64,000 nucleotides of DNA from Ryuthela nishihirai (taxonomy: Eukaryota; Arthropoda; Arachnida; Araneae; Heptathelidae), in the NCBI GenBank assembly GCA_038380435.1, contig JAWZYU010000059.1:682001-746000 (forward strand), in the 5' to 3' direction. The notes beneath the pieces were generated by a model, which saw nothing but the letters and a program-made list of their open reading frames with translations, did no database searches and was not told the origin of the DNA. Positions 46,029 to 57,645 of this stretch are shown here, piece by piece. Position numbers and translations under genes: made by a program. Position 1 is the first letter of the stretch; the number at the start of each line of letters is the position of its first letter.

Positions 46029-47184
46029 TCATCTTAGATTCTTAAAAGTCAAGACAGCAATCCTTATTCGTATGTTAATCTCATGCCGAATATCACCAGT
46101 ATCTGTTACATAGCTCCCAAGAAAATTAAACTTTGACACCTGCTCAAGACTACAACCATTCAGATTAACTGAATCACAGCCTGCCTGACCAATTCTCATC
46201 ACTTTAGTTTTCTCTGTGGTTGTAACCAAACCTATTCTATTACCAGTCTCATCAACAGCTCGAAATAAAGAGTTCATCTCATCAACATCATTTGCCCAAA
46301 AGGGCTAAATTATCAGCATAATCTAAATCAGAAATGTTCGTATCTGCAGTCCATTTAAGGCCAAAATCTTTCCCTTGAAGTGAATTTCGCATAACATAAT
46401 CAATAACCAAGCTAAAGAGAAAAAGAGACAAAATGTACACTTGTCGAACACCAGATGTAATGCTAAACCAATTGCTAGAAGCTTTACCAACTCTCACACA
46501 TGATTCAGTGTTATTATAGAGAACTTTCATTATGTTAACTGACTTGTCTGGTATACCATGTGATCTCACAATTAGACACAAATTTTGACAATCAACAGAG
46601 TCGAAAGCCTTTTTGGAAACAACAAAGCTAATAACCAAAGGTTTATGAAACTCTAAAGATTTCTCAAGAATCTTCCTGAGTGAAAATCCACATTGCTCCT
46701 CACGCAGTTGCCTGTCATCGAGATTCTTAATTCTATTCAGCACAATCATGCAAAGAACATTTCCTGGAACAGAGAGTAGCTGATACCCTATAGTTATCAA
46801 AATAATTGCGACCACCTTTTTTAAAAATAGGGATAATAATAGCACTCGCAAAATCCTTAGGGATCATGCCTTTATCATAAAAGATATTCAAATTTTAATT
46901 ATTCAAGTGGTAACAGAAATATTCCTAGATCTTAGCATTTCCGTAGTAATTTCGTCTGGGGATTTATAAAGTTTAAGTTTAGAAATAGCTTTAATGCTTG
47001 TCTGAAATTTTGCTGTAAGAAACCTTTCATTAATGCCCTCATATCCTAGAAGAGCATCACTAATGTGTCTGCTGAGAAGCAGACCCACGCCTTGGTGATT
47101 CTTATTATATTCCCTCCCTGAAAACAGAAATTTATGATTATTTTTAAGAATCTGACCTTTATTTGTCCATCTGGTCTCTTTCAA
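46029..47184 (-). pseudogene. RTE-like endonuclease/reverse transcriptase pieces (copy E)
   Basis: 47184-46903: ETRWTNKGQILKNNHKFLFS, GVGLLLSRHISDALLGYEGI, then a jump into KAISKLKLYKSP, showing a deletion joining endonuclease to linker. 46851-46288: palm domain with LLSVPGNVLCMIVLNRIKN, SGVRQVYILSLF and ISDLDYADNLALL (YADN). 46277-46029: SLFRAVDETGNRIGLV, GCSLEQVSKFNFLGSYV. Broken. Confidence 0.84.
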
Positions 47185-47189
47185 ACGAA

Positions 47190-47720
47190 TTCCAGTGGTA
47201 TAACGCTATGCTGGCCAAAAAAAGACGAAAGTCTTGAAATCATTAGATACTAAGTCGTTTTATCCAGTATGCAATCGGTTTCTAACCCATAAAATAAATA
47301 GTAGCGGGTCGAGACCTTTTACGATACATTCAACTTGTAATTCTCCCCGAAAATTATCAGAAAACGTTTAGTTTTAGATCTGTTGCTCAATTAGAACGTG
47401 AGTTATAAAACTGCAACTTTTATCGGGTTCGACCCAGTTGGTCGGTTACGTAACAGGTTCGATACCTGGCGTGATTGAATTAACGAACCGAATCCCGGTA
47501 GCATAACGTTATGTTGGCGAAAAAGAAACGAACGCTTCGGAAATATTAGATATTAAATCATTTTATCCAGTATGTAATCAGTTTAGAACTTCCAAAACAG
47601 AAGTAACGGGTCGAGACCTCTTCCTGTACATTCAACGTGTAATTGTTCCAGAATATAATCGGAAAACATTTGTTTGAGATCTCTGGCTCTATTAGAACAC
47701 GAGATCTCTTCACCGAAAGA
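47190..47720 (-). repeat. 300-bp repeat, dimer (left arm)
   Basis: Minus-strand counterpart of 56110-56700, inserted in LINE copy E at the endonuclease start. It contains two GGTTCGA words separated by the GTCGGTTACGTAACAGG block. Confidence 0.65.
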
Positions 47721-48984
47721 GAAATTTAGATTTATTTTAATTTTATCACCTTAACCCGTCCATCTAGTCTCTCGCAAACCTAGATTATATACATAGGTTA
47801 TAACGCTGGAATTCCTGCGTGAGGACATCAAGAGAATAATCTCAACGTAGCGTCCTAACGTCTCATGTACCTGCAGAGAGAAAATGACTAGTAGGATTTT
47901 TTGAAGTATCTAGGTTAATTGAGAAATTCAAGGCCAACAATATCAAACATCCCCGTGATAGCAGGCATGGGGCAAAGACCTGTTCCTCCTCTGCTACAGG
48001 TTGAGGTGATCCATGTTGGTAGGAACTTCAAGCACCACCGTTTTTAAGTGGACCTTTTCAAGAGCCGTAAGACCTGCCTGTGACACATTACTCCAATTTA
48101 GGATTAGGGATACCCAACTAGCTAAGTGAGGGTTCAGGTAGCTGTGATGGCCTATGATCAGGATTATCCACCAGCTGATATAAGATATCCCGTGCCTCTG
48201 TTCACTTAGGGCTGGCAACCCACAAGCAAACATAAAACACAGCGGAAAATTCTCCCTCAACAGATGTCCACCTCTGCAGCAAGTCCAGAATCCATAATCA
48301 AGCTCAAAGCCGTAAACCAGTCCAGTGTCATAGGCGTAAATGGTCATCACCAAGACCCTGTGAAGTTGACCATTCGTCAACAGGGCAGGAAAAATGAAAA
48401 AATATGGCCATAGATGACCAGATCAATAGGGTACACCGGTCTGACAGCCTTCAATTTCTGTTTCTTCCGAAAAGAGAATATCTCTTTTGGAAAAAACTTT
48501 TTGAAAGGTACTAACGGCATGCTCCAAGGGAATACGGGGTCGGATATTATGTGCTAGACTCGGACGGTTCTATGCATCATCACTGGGGATTGGTACACAA
48601 CTATTCTTCCAGTTTATGCATAGGCAACATTTAGAGACCAGATGCATTAGTGGAGAAAATTTGCAATGCAGGCCAATTTGTGATCCGAACCTATAGGAAC
48701 ATCAGAATCACATAGGGAGGATAGTATCAGTAACTGTAGTGATGATAATCCAACATTCGATACTGAAAGCGTGAAAATATCGTTGATGAAAATTCGTTTT
48801 TCTTAAACCTTTAAATGTATCATTAAGATACATTCGTGATATACAATCTTTTAATTGAGTTCACAACTGTTGAGTGATTGAACGAAAGGCAAACTATTCT
48901 ATTAAATTAATATATATATATATTTTGTGGTAGTTTAACTCTGAATATACCAATTAGTGGAAAATTCAGAAACGGAACAGCTAT

Positions 48985-49291
48985 ACAGGTAACTCTCATT
49001 TAATGCGGGAGATGAGTTCCGGTTAGAGTTATTTTCAATTTTCTCACCTTAATCCGTCCATCTAGAATCGTTAATCTAATTTTACAGTTTATTTCTTAAT
49101 ATGGAGCGAAACTATCTGGTTTGCATTGCTTGCCTATGTTTTGTGTGTAATGATTATTTGTAGCATTTCATTAACTGGTCACAACATCGTCTTTTGGCAT
49201 CCCGTCACGAAATATCAATATCTTGATCCTTTAACAAATCCATGCGTTTTTGTGCAGTGAAATATAAATATTTAAACGCCAACACTATTTT
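48985..49291 (-). mobile_element. pogo/Tigger-like relic (copy E, internally deleted)
   Basis: The terminal repeat starts at 48985 (CAGGTAACTCTCATTTAATG). After about 40 bp the sequence jumps across a deletion, filled by a short LINE-derived segment (49026-49063), into the transposase tail region (TGGTCACAACATCGTC). It is cut off at 49291 by the CR1-like LINE. Confidence 0.65.
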
Positions 49292-49668
49292 TTTTAGAAT
49301 ATAATTTTTATTCATAAGAGTAAAGAATATAAATACATTTACAATTTGACCCGCAAAGCTAAATAGCTTATCTGCAGGAAAATGAATAAATTATATTAAA
49401 CATAGGTCATTCAGCCACAAAAATGGTGTACATCAAATAAATCCACAAAAGACAACACATAAAAATCAGCTAACTAGAAAATACCAAATAATTTTTAATT
49501 CCATTTTAAGTCTTCTAAAAGAATCTACATTTAGTAATTCTTTTGGAATAGCGTTAAATATAAGTGATACTTGATATTCGGAGGTATGTTTCCCGTAATT
49601 ATTTCGAAAATTTGGCAATTTGTAATAACCTTGGTTTTGAAGTGTTGTATTTTTATTATGTGTAATTT

Positions 49669-49983
49669 TTAGTTTGTAAGTTTCGTCAAAACATTTTTAA
49701 TTATTACATTATATTTATATAAATTGCTGTAGGATAAAAGTTTTAAAAAATTTAATCTATCGATAGAAGTTTTATAAATTTTTTGCAAATGAAACGGAAT
49801 AATATTTTTAGCTATTATAGACTGCAGTTTTTCTATTTTATTTATGTTAATTAAGTTAGTTGTTCCATGCACAATTATTCCATAATTTAAAATAGATTCG
49901 CATATTGCTTTATAAAATAGTACATATGTTTCCATATTTAATACGTATTTCAATTTTTGAATTTTTATCGCCGATATTCTCAA
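49669..49983 (-). pseudogene. CR1/Jockey-group LINE C-terminal region
   Basis: A 104-codon frame with LYYxx-like YVLFYKAICESILNYGIIVH, then INKIEKLQSIIAKNIIP. This is the usual thumb/C-terminal pattern (front QSILxYGIxxWG, then LxxLQKxQxxxxRxI). It ends at a TAG before the 3' untranslated region. Confidence 0.8.
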
Positions 49984-49999
49984 GCTTTCACATATGTGG

Positions 50000-51270
50000 G
50001 ATATATGTGCATTCCACCTAAAATATTCATCAAAAATGATTCCTAAGTAATTTATTTTATTTACTTCTCAACAAGTGGGCAACTGCATAATGATTCATAA
50101 TTTGAAGCATCCTTTTTTCTGCAATTTATTTTATGAGTTTTGATAAAGAGGTTTTGATGAATATGAAATCCTGGTGAATGAATATAATCATCAGTTTTGT
50201 TTTTTTCTCATTTAAATAGATATTATTATGATTTAACCATCTAATAATATTATTGTAATCTGTTTGAACCTCTGAAATGCTATCATTTAAATATTTCTGA
50301 CTGTTTATTAAAACAATGTCGTTAGCATATAGATAAATAGCACTATTTAATTTTGTATTGAAAAATCATTATGTATACTAGGAATAATAAAGGACCTAAA
50401 ATTGAGCCTTGGGGAATTCCATATCGTGTAATTACTTTTCTGCTGTAGCAGTTTTTTTATTTTAGTAATTGTGTATCTGTCTGATAAATGATTTCTAAAC
50501 CAATCTAACAATATACCGCGAATACCGTAATTTTGCAATTTATTTAGTAAAATGCTATGATCTATTGTATCGAAGGCTTTCTTTAAATCTAAGAACATAG
50601 TTACAATTTTTTCCCTATTATTCAATGATTTATTAATATTATTTGCAATTTTGGAAATTAGTTGAATTGTGGTTTTTCCTTTTTGAAAGCCAAACTGATT
50701 TTCATTAATTATGCTGTGTTTAAGTAAAAAGTTAAAAACAGTATTATAAATATATTTTTCCATTATTTTCGAAAAAATAGGCAGAATTGTTATTGGTCGA
50801 TAGTTAGAAAAATCCTCCTTAATACCACCTTTAAAAATAGGTCTTAAAATACCTGTTTTGAGTTCAGTAGGTATGTTCCCAGTAAATATAATCTGACTTA
50901 TAATTTTTGATATAATATTTAGTAGAGTCTCTTTATTAAATTTTATATTTTTAATGCAAACATTATCGTAACCAGGTGATTTATTGGTGTCTAATGAAGT
51001 AATTATTTCATCAGTTTGTTTTTCAGTGATTTCATGTATATAGATAGATTTCAAAACTCTTTGTATCATGGTTGGAACATAATTTATATCGTCTTGGTGA
51101 TTTGTATTTCTTATCTGTAAAATTAGTGTATTATAAATGTCATTGTAATTATTTGCTATTTCTTCCACAGATAATTTCTTTTTTGCCATATTGTCAATTA
51201 TTACATCGTCCTCTGATTTTTTCTGTTTTCCTTCTAATATTTCGTATATTAATTGCCAGGTAGCCTTCAT
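50000..51270 (-). pseudogene. CR1/Jockey-group reverse transcriptase, broken
   Basis: 51270-50347 holds a 307-codon frame: LDTNKSPGYDNVCIKNIKF, LRPIFKGGIKEDFSNYRPIT, GFQKGKTTIQLISKIANNIN, TMFLDLKKAFDTIDHSILL (first catalytic Asp region) and YGIRGILLDWFRNHLSDRY. A frameshift then separates it from GIPQGSILGPLLF. The catalytic box downstream (near 50317-50332) reads YANDIVLINS, so the first Asp of YADD is Asn. More polymerase sequence follows (RWLNHNNIYLNEKKTK). Inactive. Confidence 0.87.
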
Positions 51271-51285
51271 ATCATTTTTTTTTCA

Positions 51286-52070
51286 TTAAAAGTTTATTTC
51301 TATAATAAAGTTGTTTCTGATTTCTAATCTGAATATAACCATATTCCTTAATTTTTTATAGTTATTTTTATAAGCATCACTTTTATCATTGTTTTTAAAT
51401 TTAATCCAAGCTTTATCTCTTTCTTCAATTAATTCTATCAAGTTCGGTGTTATCCAATTTTTGCTATGATTTCTTTTTACCATTCCAACTCTCCTCATAT
51501 ATATTCTATTTTTTCCTAAAATTCCATCATAAATGTCTTTAAATACTTTATATAGGTTTAATTCATCCATTGGGTTGTCTCCATAATTTTCTAAAGTCCA
51601 ATTCATTTCAGAAATAGCTTTGTTTATATTGTTATGGTCAAATGACCAATTCTTATTTTCCTGGTCTGTTTCATTATAATTAGTATTATTCAAATTTTTA
51701 TTGGTGTTGCTAATCAGTGTTAAAATCATATAGTGATCTGCTATTTTGCTTGTTTGAATTATTGAATTTGCTGACATATTTTTAATCAGTTTAATATTAA
51801 TATGGTCTATACAGGTTTTGGTGATTTTATTTTTTACTATTTCTTCTTTTGTAGCTTCCCTTATTAATCTTTCAAAATTCATTTCAGCAAATAGTGTAAT
51901 ATATTTTTCTGTGCCATGTTTTTTAGTGTTCATTGTATCGATATTAAAATCACGTATTAAAATCTGATTTTGATCTTTTTCTGTATTTTCCATCCAATTT
52001 CGGAAATTCAACAGAAAAGAGTTCACATCTGTACTAGGCGATCTGTATAGTGCTAAAACATGATATAGTA
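51286..52070 (-). pseudogene. CR1/Jockey-group endonuclease C-terminal half
   Basis: Frame 52026-51286: SFLLNFRNWMENTEKDQNQI, LIRDFNIDTMN (GDFN motif, Gly lost to Arg), TCIDHINIKL, and ADHYMILTLIS where active enzymes have SDH. A linker with WSFDHNNINKAISEMNWTL and RDKAWIKFKNN follows. The N-terminal catalytic Glu region is deleted. Confidence 0.82.
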
Positions 52071-52085
52071 TATTATTATTATAAA

Positions 52086-52505
52086 AGAAGTGGGACTTTA
52101 TCCACTTGGACAGATAGAGTTTCCGATTAGTTTTATTAGCAATGACGAGCTGCTCCTCATTCTATTCTTTGTGGCAATGAAATCACTGATGACGTCAAAA
52201 ATGAGTGATATGTCCTTCCTGTCTAGATGGTGCTGACGTAGCTGGCTAGTGGTGTCCTGTACCGCTCAAAAACTTTGCGCTCAACCTTTCCACTTCAAAA
52301 TCTCTATGTGAACTCCCCTTTTATTCGAGATCTCTTCTTACCTCTTGCTCCTTTGTCGGCAGGTTTCCAATGGGCGACTTGCCTCTTAGCGCAAGTGTCA
52401 GAGAGGATGACTGTCTAGCGGCGGCTCCAATAAAGACGGCGATTCTGGACCGCCCTCTCACAAGCTTGGCTAGCTGGAAAGTTGCAATGGTGTGAGAGCT
52501 TCTAT
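52086..52505 (+). repeat. Repeat Y (spacer)
   Basis: Matches 24925-25205, with extra sequence in the middle: TCCACTTGGACAGATAGAGT, GCAAGTGTCAGAGAGGATGA, AGCGGCGGCTCC, ACGGCGATTCTGGACC. Confidence 0.6.
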
Positions 52506-53035
52506 GGCTATGTCCAGACTTGTGCGTTTTGCGTGCGCTAGACGCATGCGTCTAGAGAACGTGACGCATCCTCAAAGGCATGCCTCAAATCAGTTGAAAC
52601 GCGCCGTTTTCAGTGATGCGCGCAGTAGCGCACGTACTTCCACCAGTAGTGGATTTTTGTTCATCATTCCGTGCAGCTTCGTAGTTTGTCTCGAAGGTTT
52701 AGATCTGTTTTTCTAATTATTGAGCATGTGTTTTTGTTCACCATATCGTCAGAACAAATATTAACATTTATTGAAGATTATAAATTAAACGATTCATCAG
52801 AGGTATAAATTATTAAATTAATTTAAACAAATAAAAAATTAATTAAATAATTTATCAGATTATAGGTTCAAATATTCATCAGAGACATGAATGAATCACC
52901 GGTAGCCAAATATCTAAGTGTGATAGCTAATTTCACTTCAGCTGGTATTGCTTCTCTGAAAAGAGCATTTTTTTTTCGATCTTGGCTCCACCATTCCCAA
53001 AAGCATGTAGAAGTTTGTTCTAGACATTCGCAATA
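52506..53035. other. Unassigned spacer sequence
   Basis: Starts with GTGCGTTTTGCGTGCGCTAG and ACGCATGCGTCT, short inverted words echoed at 53240-53310 in repeat X. The 74-codon frame at 52492-52716 is unsupported. The rest is AT-rich. Confidence 0.4.
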
Positions 53036-54063
53036 AGTTCTTAAAAAGAACGTTTTCCTTTAATTCCAAAATTCCGCGTTTTAAAGTAACCTTTCATCCA
53101 TATCGATCGCTGGTATTTTTCACGTCTTTTTCTCGGTTTTTTCAGCACTGAAATTGCAGCACTTATAACCGCTAACATAGCAGCATTAGTTACGTACATT
53201 TCAATTCACGTCTACAGTGGTGAAAAATTTAAAACTATCTGACGCACAGGTGTAGACAGTTGAAGGCATGCGTCCAGCGCATTCCATCTAAGGCATGCGC
53301 TAGGCTACTCGGTGTCGAAAAGCGGAATTGAAAGTTGAAAGTGAAGTTGAAGATGAAAGCGCATAAGTGTGGACATAGCAATTCATCTCAACAGGATAAA
53401 TGTCTCCAGTATTGTCGGCTGAGGAAGTTGTCGGTTCTTAAAGTTGAAAGGGCTTGCTCTACCTGTCTTGGAAAATGTTTTGTAAGTCGATACTTTCACT
53501 AGGAAAGTCCCTGCACTGCATTCTACCTCGACCCTTTACGTTGTACTAGCGACGCGCTCACCACTGGATGGCACCTTCCTGCTTCCGAAAATTGAATCCA
53601 ACTCTAAAGATGCTCAAAAAGCTGGTCTCTCTTATTTATACGGCCCACCGCCGTTACGTGGTTTATTACTGGTTGAATGAACCTTATATGTTCGAGGAGT
53701 GGTGTACCTAACAAATTGGCATCTCAGTGTATACTATATGTTTATTATTTTGTTTCGATTCTGTACTGGTTACTGGCATTCTCAAAGGGGACAACAGCTC
53801 CTGTAACGAACTGAAATGGATAACTCTCACGTGGTATACATTTGAATCATATTATTGCCAGAAGCAATAGCATTATAAGTTGCATTATCCTTATCAGATA
53901 GATTGCATTTATTGCCTTTTTTCACCACTCGTTTTATGGCATTTCATACACTTTTTCTCTTTCCTTGCATTTCTTGGTACATTTTACTGAAAATTAATTC
54001 GGTGATTCCTAAATGGAACTTTAATTCGTACTTACTAGAGTGCTGCAGTGTTTTAGCTTATTA
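53036..54063 (+). repeat. Repeat X (composite copy C)
   Basis: Best match to copy A over its whole length (e.g. AAAATTCCGCGTTTTAAAGT, CATCCATATCGATCG, GGCATGCGTCCAGCGCATTC). It leads into the reversed LINE tail and the pogo relic exactly as in copy A. Confidence 0.75.
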
Positions 54064-54175
54064 ATCATCATCACCATCAACAACAACATGATCATCATCA
54101 AGCAGCCATGGGCTACGGAGGTCCATCCACACTGTGCAATTGAGTTGTCCAAATCACTACTTCATAATTCACGTA
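54064..54175 (-). mobile_element. RTE-like LINE 3' tail fragment, reversed (copy C)
   Basis: Same short tail as at 6497 and 25945: ATC-rich microsatellite, AGCAGCCATGGGCTACGGAG, then TCCACACTGTGCAATT. Confidence 0.74.
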
Positions 54176-54214
54176 AATCGTGCCTGGATTTATCCCTCTA
54201 AATACTCTATTTAC

Positions 54215-54854
54215 AAGAATTTAAGTCGGATTTTTTAATTAACATCAGCGAAATATCAAACTGGAGCAGGATACGAAAGCGTAACTTTCAAAGATTGAGG
54301 AAGTTATAAAACTGCACAGTGAGCCACTCACTAACGATGAAGTTCAGGATTTAAAATGCAACGCTGCTTTTGAAGAACGACAAGAATTTGAACCAGAAAT
54401 AGTGTTGACAATTATATTTTTAGATGAAGCCCTTTCACTGCAGAACAAACGCATGGATTTGTTGAAGGATCATGATATTGATATTTCGTGACCGAATGCC
54501 ATAAGACGATGTTGTGACCAGTTAATGGAATGCTACAAATAAACATTAAGCACAAATCAGAGGCAACCAATGCAAACCAGCTAGTTTCGCTTAATATTAA
54601 GAAATAAACTGTAAAATTAATTAATCGATCACATATTTATATACATAATTATGCATATATGTAATCTCTAAATAAATATTGAGAATTATAATTATTTTTG
54701 TTGAAATAAAACATCTATTACGAAACTAAGAAAGGGAAAAAGATCAATAAGATAGGCGAAAATACAAACAAATAAAAAATCTCGTTTTACACGGAAATTC
54801 GTTTAACGATGATCTTCCCGGAACTCATCTCCCGCATTAAATGAGAGTTACCTG
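54215..54854 (+). mobile_element. pogo/Tigger-like relic (copy C)
   Basis: The decayed transposase tail at 54292-54540 (SEPLTNDEVQDLKCNAAFEE, RMDLLKDHDIDIS, IRRCCDQLMECYK) has stops between segments. The right terminal repeat ends GAGAGTTACCTG at 54854, followed by TA. Confidence 0.68.
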
Positions 54855-56109
54855 TATAACTGTTCCGTTTCTGAATTAGCAATTTTTTGGTATTTTCAGA
54901 GTTAAACTACCACCAAATATATATATTAATTTAATACAATTATATGTCTTTCGTTCAATCACGTTGCTGTAAATTGTTCCTGCAGAAGAGTATATATCAC
55001 GGATGTATCTTAATGATACGTCCAAGGTTTAAGAAAAAGGAAATTTCATCAACGATATTATCACGCTTTCAATACCGAATGTTGGATTATCATTACTACA
55101 GCTATTTATACTATCTTCCATATTTGATTCCGATGTTCCTACAGGTTCGGATCACAAAATGGCCTGCATTGCAAATTTTCTCCACTAATGCATCTGGTTT
55201 CTAAATGTTGCCTATGTATAAACTGGAAGGATAGCTGTGTATCAATCTCCAGTGATGATGCATAGAACCGTCCCGGTCTAGCACATAATGTCTTACCCTG
55301 CCTTCCTTTGGAGCATGCCGTTAGTACCTTTCAAAAAGTTTTTTTTCTAAAAGTGATATTCTCTTTTCGGAAGAAACATTAATTGAAGGCTGTCAGACCG
55401 GTGTACCCTACTGGTCTGGTCATCTTTGGCCACATTTTTTCTTTTTTCCTGCCCTGTTGACGAATAGTCAACTTCACAGGGTCTTGGTGATGAACATTTA
55501 CGCCTATTACACTGGATTGGTTTACGGCTTTGAGCTTGATTATTGATTCTGGACTTGCTGCAGAGGTGGACATCTGTTGAGTGTGAATTTGTCGCTGTGT
55601 TTTCTGTTTGCTTGTTTGTTGCCAGCCCTAAGTTAACAGAGGCACGGGATACCTTATATCAGCTGGTGATAAATCTGATTATAGCCATCACAGCTACCTG
55701 AACCCTCACTTAGCTAGTTGGATATCGCTAATCCCAAATTGGAGTAATGTGTCACAGGCAGGTCTTACGGCTCTTGAAAAGGTCCACTTAAAAACGGTGG
55801 TGCTTGAAATTCCTACTAACATGGATCACTTCAACCTGTAGCAGTGGAAGAACAGGTCTTTGCCCCATGCCTGCTATCACGGGGATATTTGATATTGTTG
55901 GCCCTGCGTTTCTGAATTAACCAAGTTTCTTCAAAAAATCCTACTAGTCATTTTCTCTCTGCAGGTACATGAAACGTGAGGACGCTATGTTGAGATTATT
56001 CTCTTGATGTCCTCACGCAGAAATTCCAGCGTTATAACCTATGTATATAATATAGGTTTGAAAGAGATTAGATGGACGGGTTAAGGAGAGAAAATTGAAA
56101 ATAACTCTA

Positions 56110-56700
56110 AATTTCTCTTTCAGTGAAGAGATCTCGTGTTCTAATAGAACCAGAGATCTCAAACAAATGTTTCCGATTATATTCTGGAAGAATTACACGT
56201 TGAATGTATCGGAAGAGGTCTCGACCCCTTACTTTTGTTTAATAAGTTCTAAACTGATTACATACTGGATAAAATGATTTAATATGTAATGTTTACGAAG
56301 TGTTCGTTTCTTTTTCGCCAACATAAGGTTATACTACCGGGATTTGGTCCGTTAACTCAATCACGCAAGGTATCGAACCCGCTAAGTAACCGACCAACTG
56401 GGTCGAACCCGCTAAGTAACCGACCAACTGGGTAGAACCCGCTACGTAACCGACCAACTGGGTCGAACCCGAAAAAGGTTGCAGTTTTATAACTCATGTT
56501 CTAATTGAGCAACAGATCTAAAACTAACATTTTCTGATAACATTCGGGGAGAATTACAAGTTGAATGTATCGTAAAAGGTCTCGACCCGCTACTATTTAT
56601 TTTATGGGTTAAAAACCGATTGCATACTGGATAAAACGACTCAGTATCTAATGATTCCGAAACTTTCGTCTTCTTTTGGCCAGCATAGCGTTATATCACT
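56110..56700 (+). repeat. 300-bp repeat, dimer (right arm)
   Basis: Two monomers as at 9040-9545. The join contains an expanded 30-bp tandem. It lies between the two halves of the LINE endonuclease segment, and the LINE words AGATGGACGGGTTAAGG and AGATGGACAGATAAAGG flank it on both sides. Confidence 0.68.
56373..56470 (+). repeat. 30-bp tandem repeat
   Basis: Units start at 56373, 56403, 56433 and (partial) 56463: CGAACCCGCTAAGTAACCGA + CCAACTGGGT. Other copies of the 300-bp repeat have one unit, so this is a local expansion. Confidence 0.92.
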
Positions 56701-56709
56701 GAAATCCGT

Positions 56710-57645
56710 TTGCAAGAGACCAGATGGACAGATAAAGGTCAGTTTCTTAAGCATAATCTTAAATTTCTGTTTTCAGGGAGGGAAGATAATAGGAAACACC
56801 AAGGCGTGGATCTGCTTCACAGCAAACACGCTAGTGATGCTCTTCTAGGATATGAGGGCATTAATGAAAGGTTCTTACAGCAAAATTTCAGAGAAACAAT
56901 AAAGCTATTTCTAAACTTAAACTTTATAAATCCCTAGGGGTAGACGAAATTACTACGGAAATGCTATGAGCTAGGAATATTTCTGTTACCACTTGGATAA
57001 TTTAAAATTTGAATACCTTTTATCATGAAGGCATGGTCTCTAAGGATTTTGCGAGAACTATTATTATCCCTATTTTCAAAAAAGGTGGTCGCAATTCTTC
57101 TGGTAACTGTAAGGTATCAGCCTACTCTCTGTTCCAGAAAACGCTCTTTGCATGATTGTGCTTAATAGAATTAAGAATCTGGTTGACAGGCAACTGCGTT
57201 ATGAGCAGTGTGGATTCAGAAGTGGTAGGGTATGTGTAGGTCAGATATTTTCACTCAGGAAGATTCTTGAGAAATCTTTAGAGTTTCAGAAACCTTTGGT
57301 TATTAGTTTGTTGATTTCAGAAAGGCTTTCGACACTGTTGATTGTCAAAATTTTTGTTTAATTGTGAGATCATATGGTATACCAGACAAGTTAGTTAACA
57401 TAATGAAAGTTCTCTATAATAACATTGAGTCGTGTGTGAGACTTGGTAAAGCTTCTAGCAATTGGTTTAGCATTACTTCTGGTGTTCGACAAGGGTGCAT
57501 TTTGTCTCCTTTTCTCTTTAGTTTGGTTATTCATTACGTTATGCGAAATTCACATCAAGGAAAAGATTTTGGCCTTAAATGGACTGCAGATACGAAAATT
57601 TCTGATTTAGATTATGCTGATAATTTAGCCCTTTTGGGCAAATGA
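56710..57645 (+). pseudogene. RTE-like endonuclease/reverse transcriptase pieces (copy C)
   Basis: 56710-56934: ETRWTDKGQFLKHNLKFLFS, then the same deletion into linker sequence as copy E. 57152-57358: MIVLNRIKNLVDRQLRYEQC, GFRSGRVCVGQIFSLRKILE. 57364-57645: RSYGIPDKLVNIMKVLYNN, SGVRQGCILSPFLFSLV, ISDLDYADNLALLGK. The catalytic box is YADN. Sequence as far as about 57960 continues the domain with a TGA at the equivalent of INREKTK. Confidence 0.85.

Larger units (their letters stand above)
44984..48615 (-). mobile_element. RTE-like LINE, copy E (left arm, interrupted)
   Basis: Minus-strand LINE from the leader at 48615 to the terminus at 44984, with an (ATCCTC)n tail. It is split by the 300-bp repeat dimer (47190-47720) and by the piggyBac-type insertion (45396-45922). 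The upstream open region is at 48380-47994. Its right-arm paralogue is copy C. Confidence 0.87.
41226..49291. repeat. Left arm of a large inverted duplication
   Basis: About 8 kb that matches 54397-62575 in reverse orientation. Shared order from the outer end: Tc1 N-terminal scrap, 46-bp repeat, divergent SINE, Tc1 element, AT-rich block, TIR-like CGAGGGTCATTCAAATGAG, 300-bp repeat, RTE-like LINE, pogo relic. The left arm has a piggyBac-type insertion not found in the right arm. Confidence 0.88.
49286..52085 (-). mobile_element. CR1/Jockey-group LINE, 5'-truncated
   Basis: Minus-strand non-LTR retrotransposon that belongs to a different clade from the RTE-like copies. It runs from the C-terminal half of the endonuclease (YHVLALYRSPSTDVN at about 52070) through the reverse transcriptase to a poly-A tail (plus-strand T run at 49286-49293). 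It is very AT-rich. The 5' end is lost against repeat Y. Confidence 0.85.

Noticed and set aside
52506..53310. GCATGCG/CGCATGC words as ends of a hAT element
   Set aside because: The inverted words match only in short patches, and I find no 8-bp flanking duplications.
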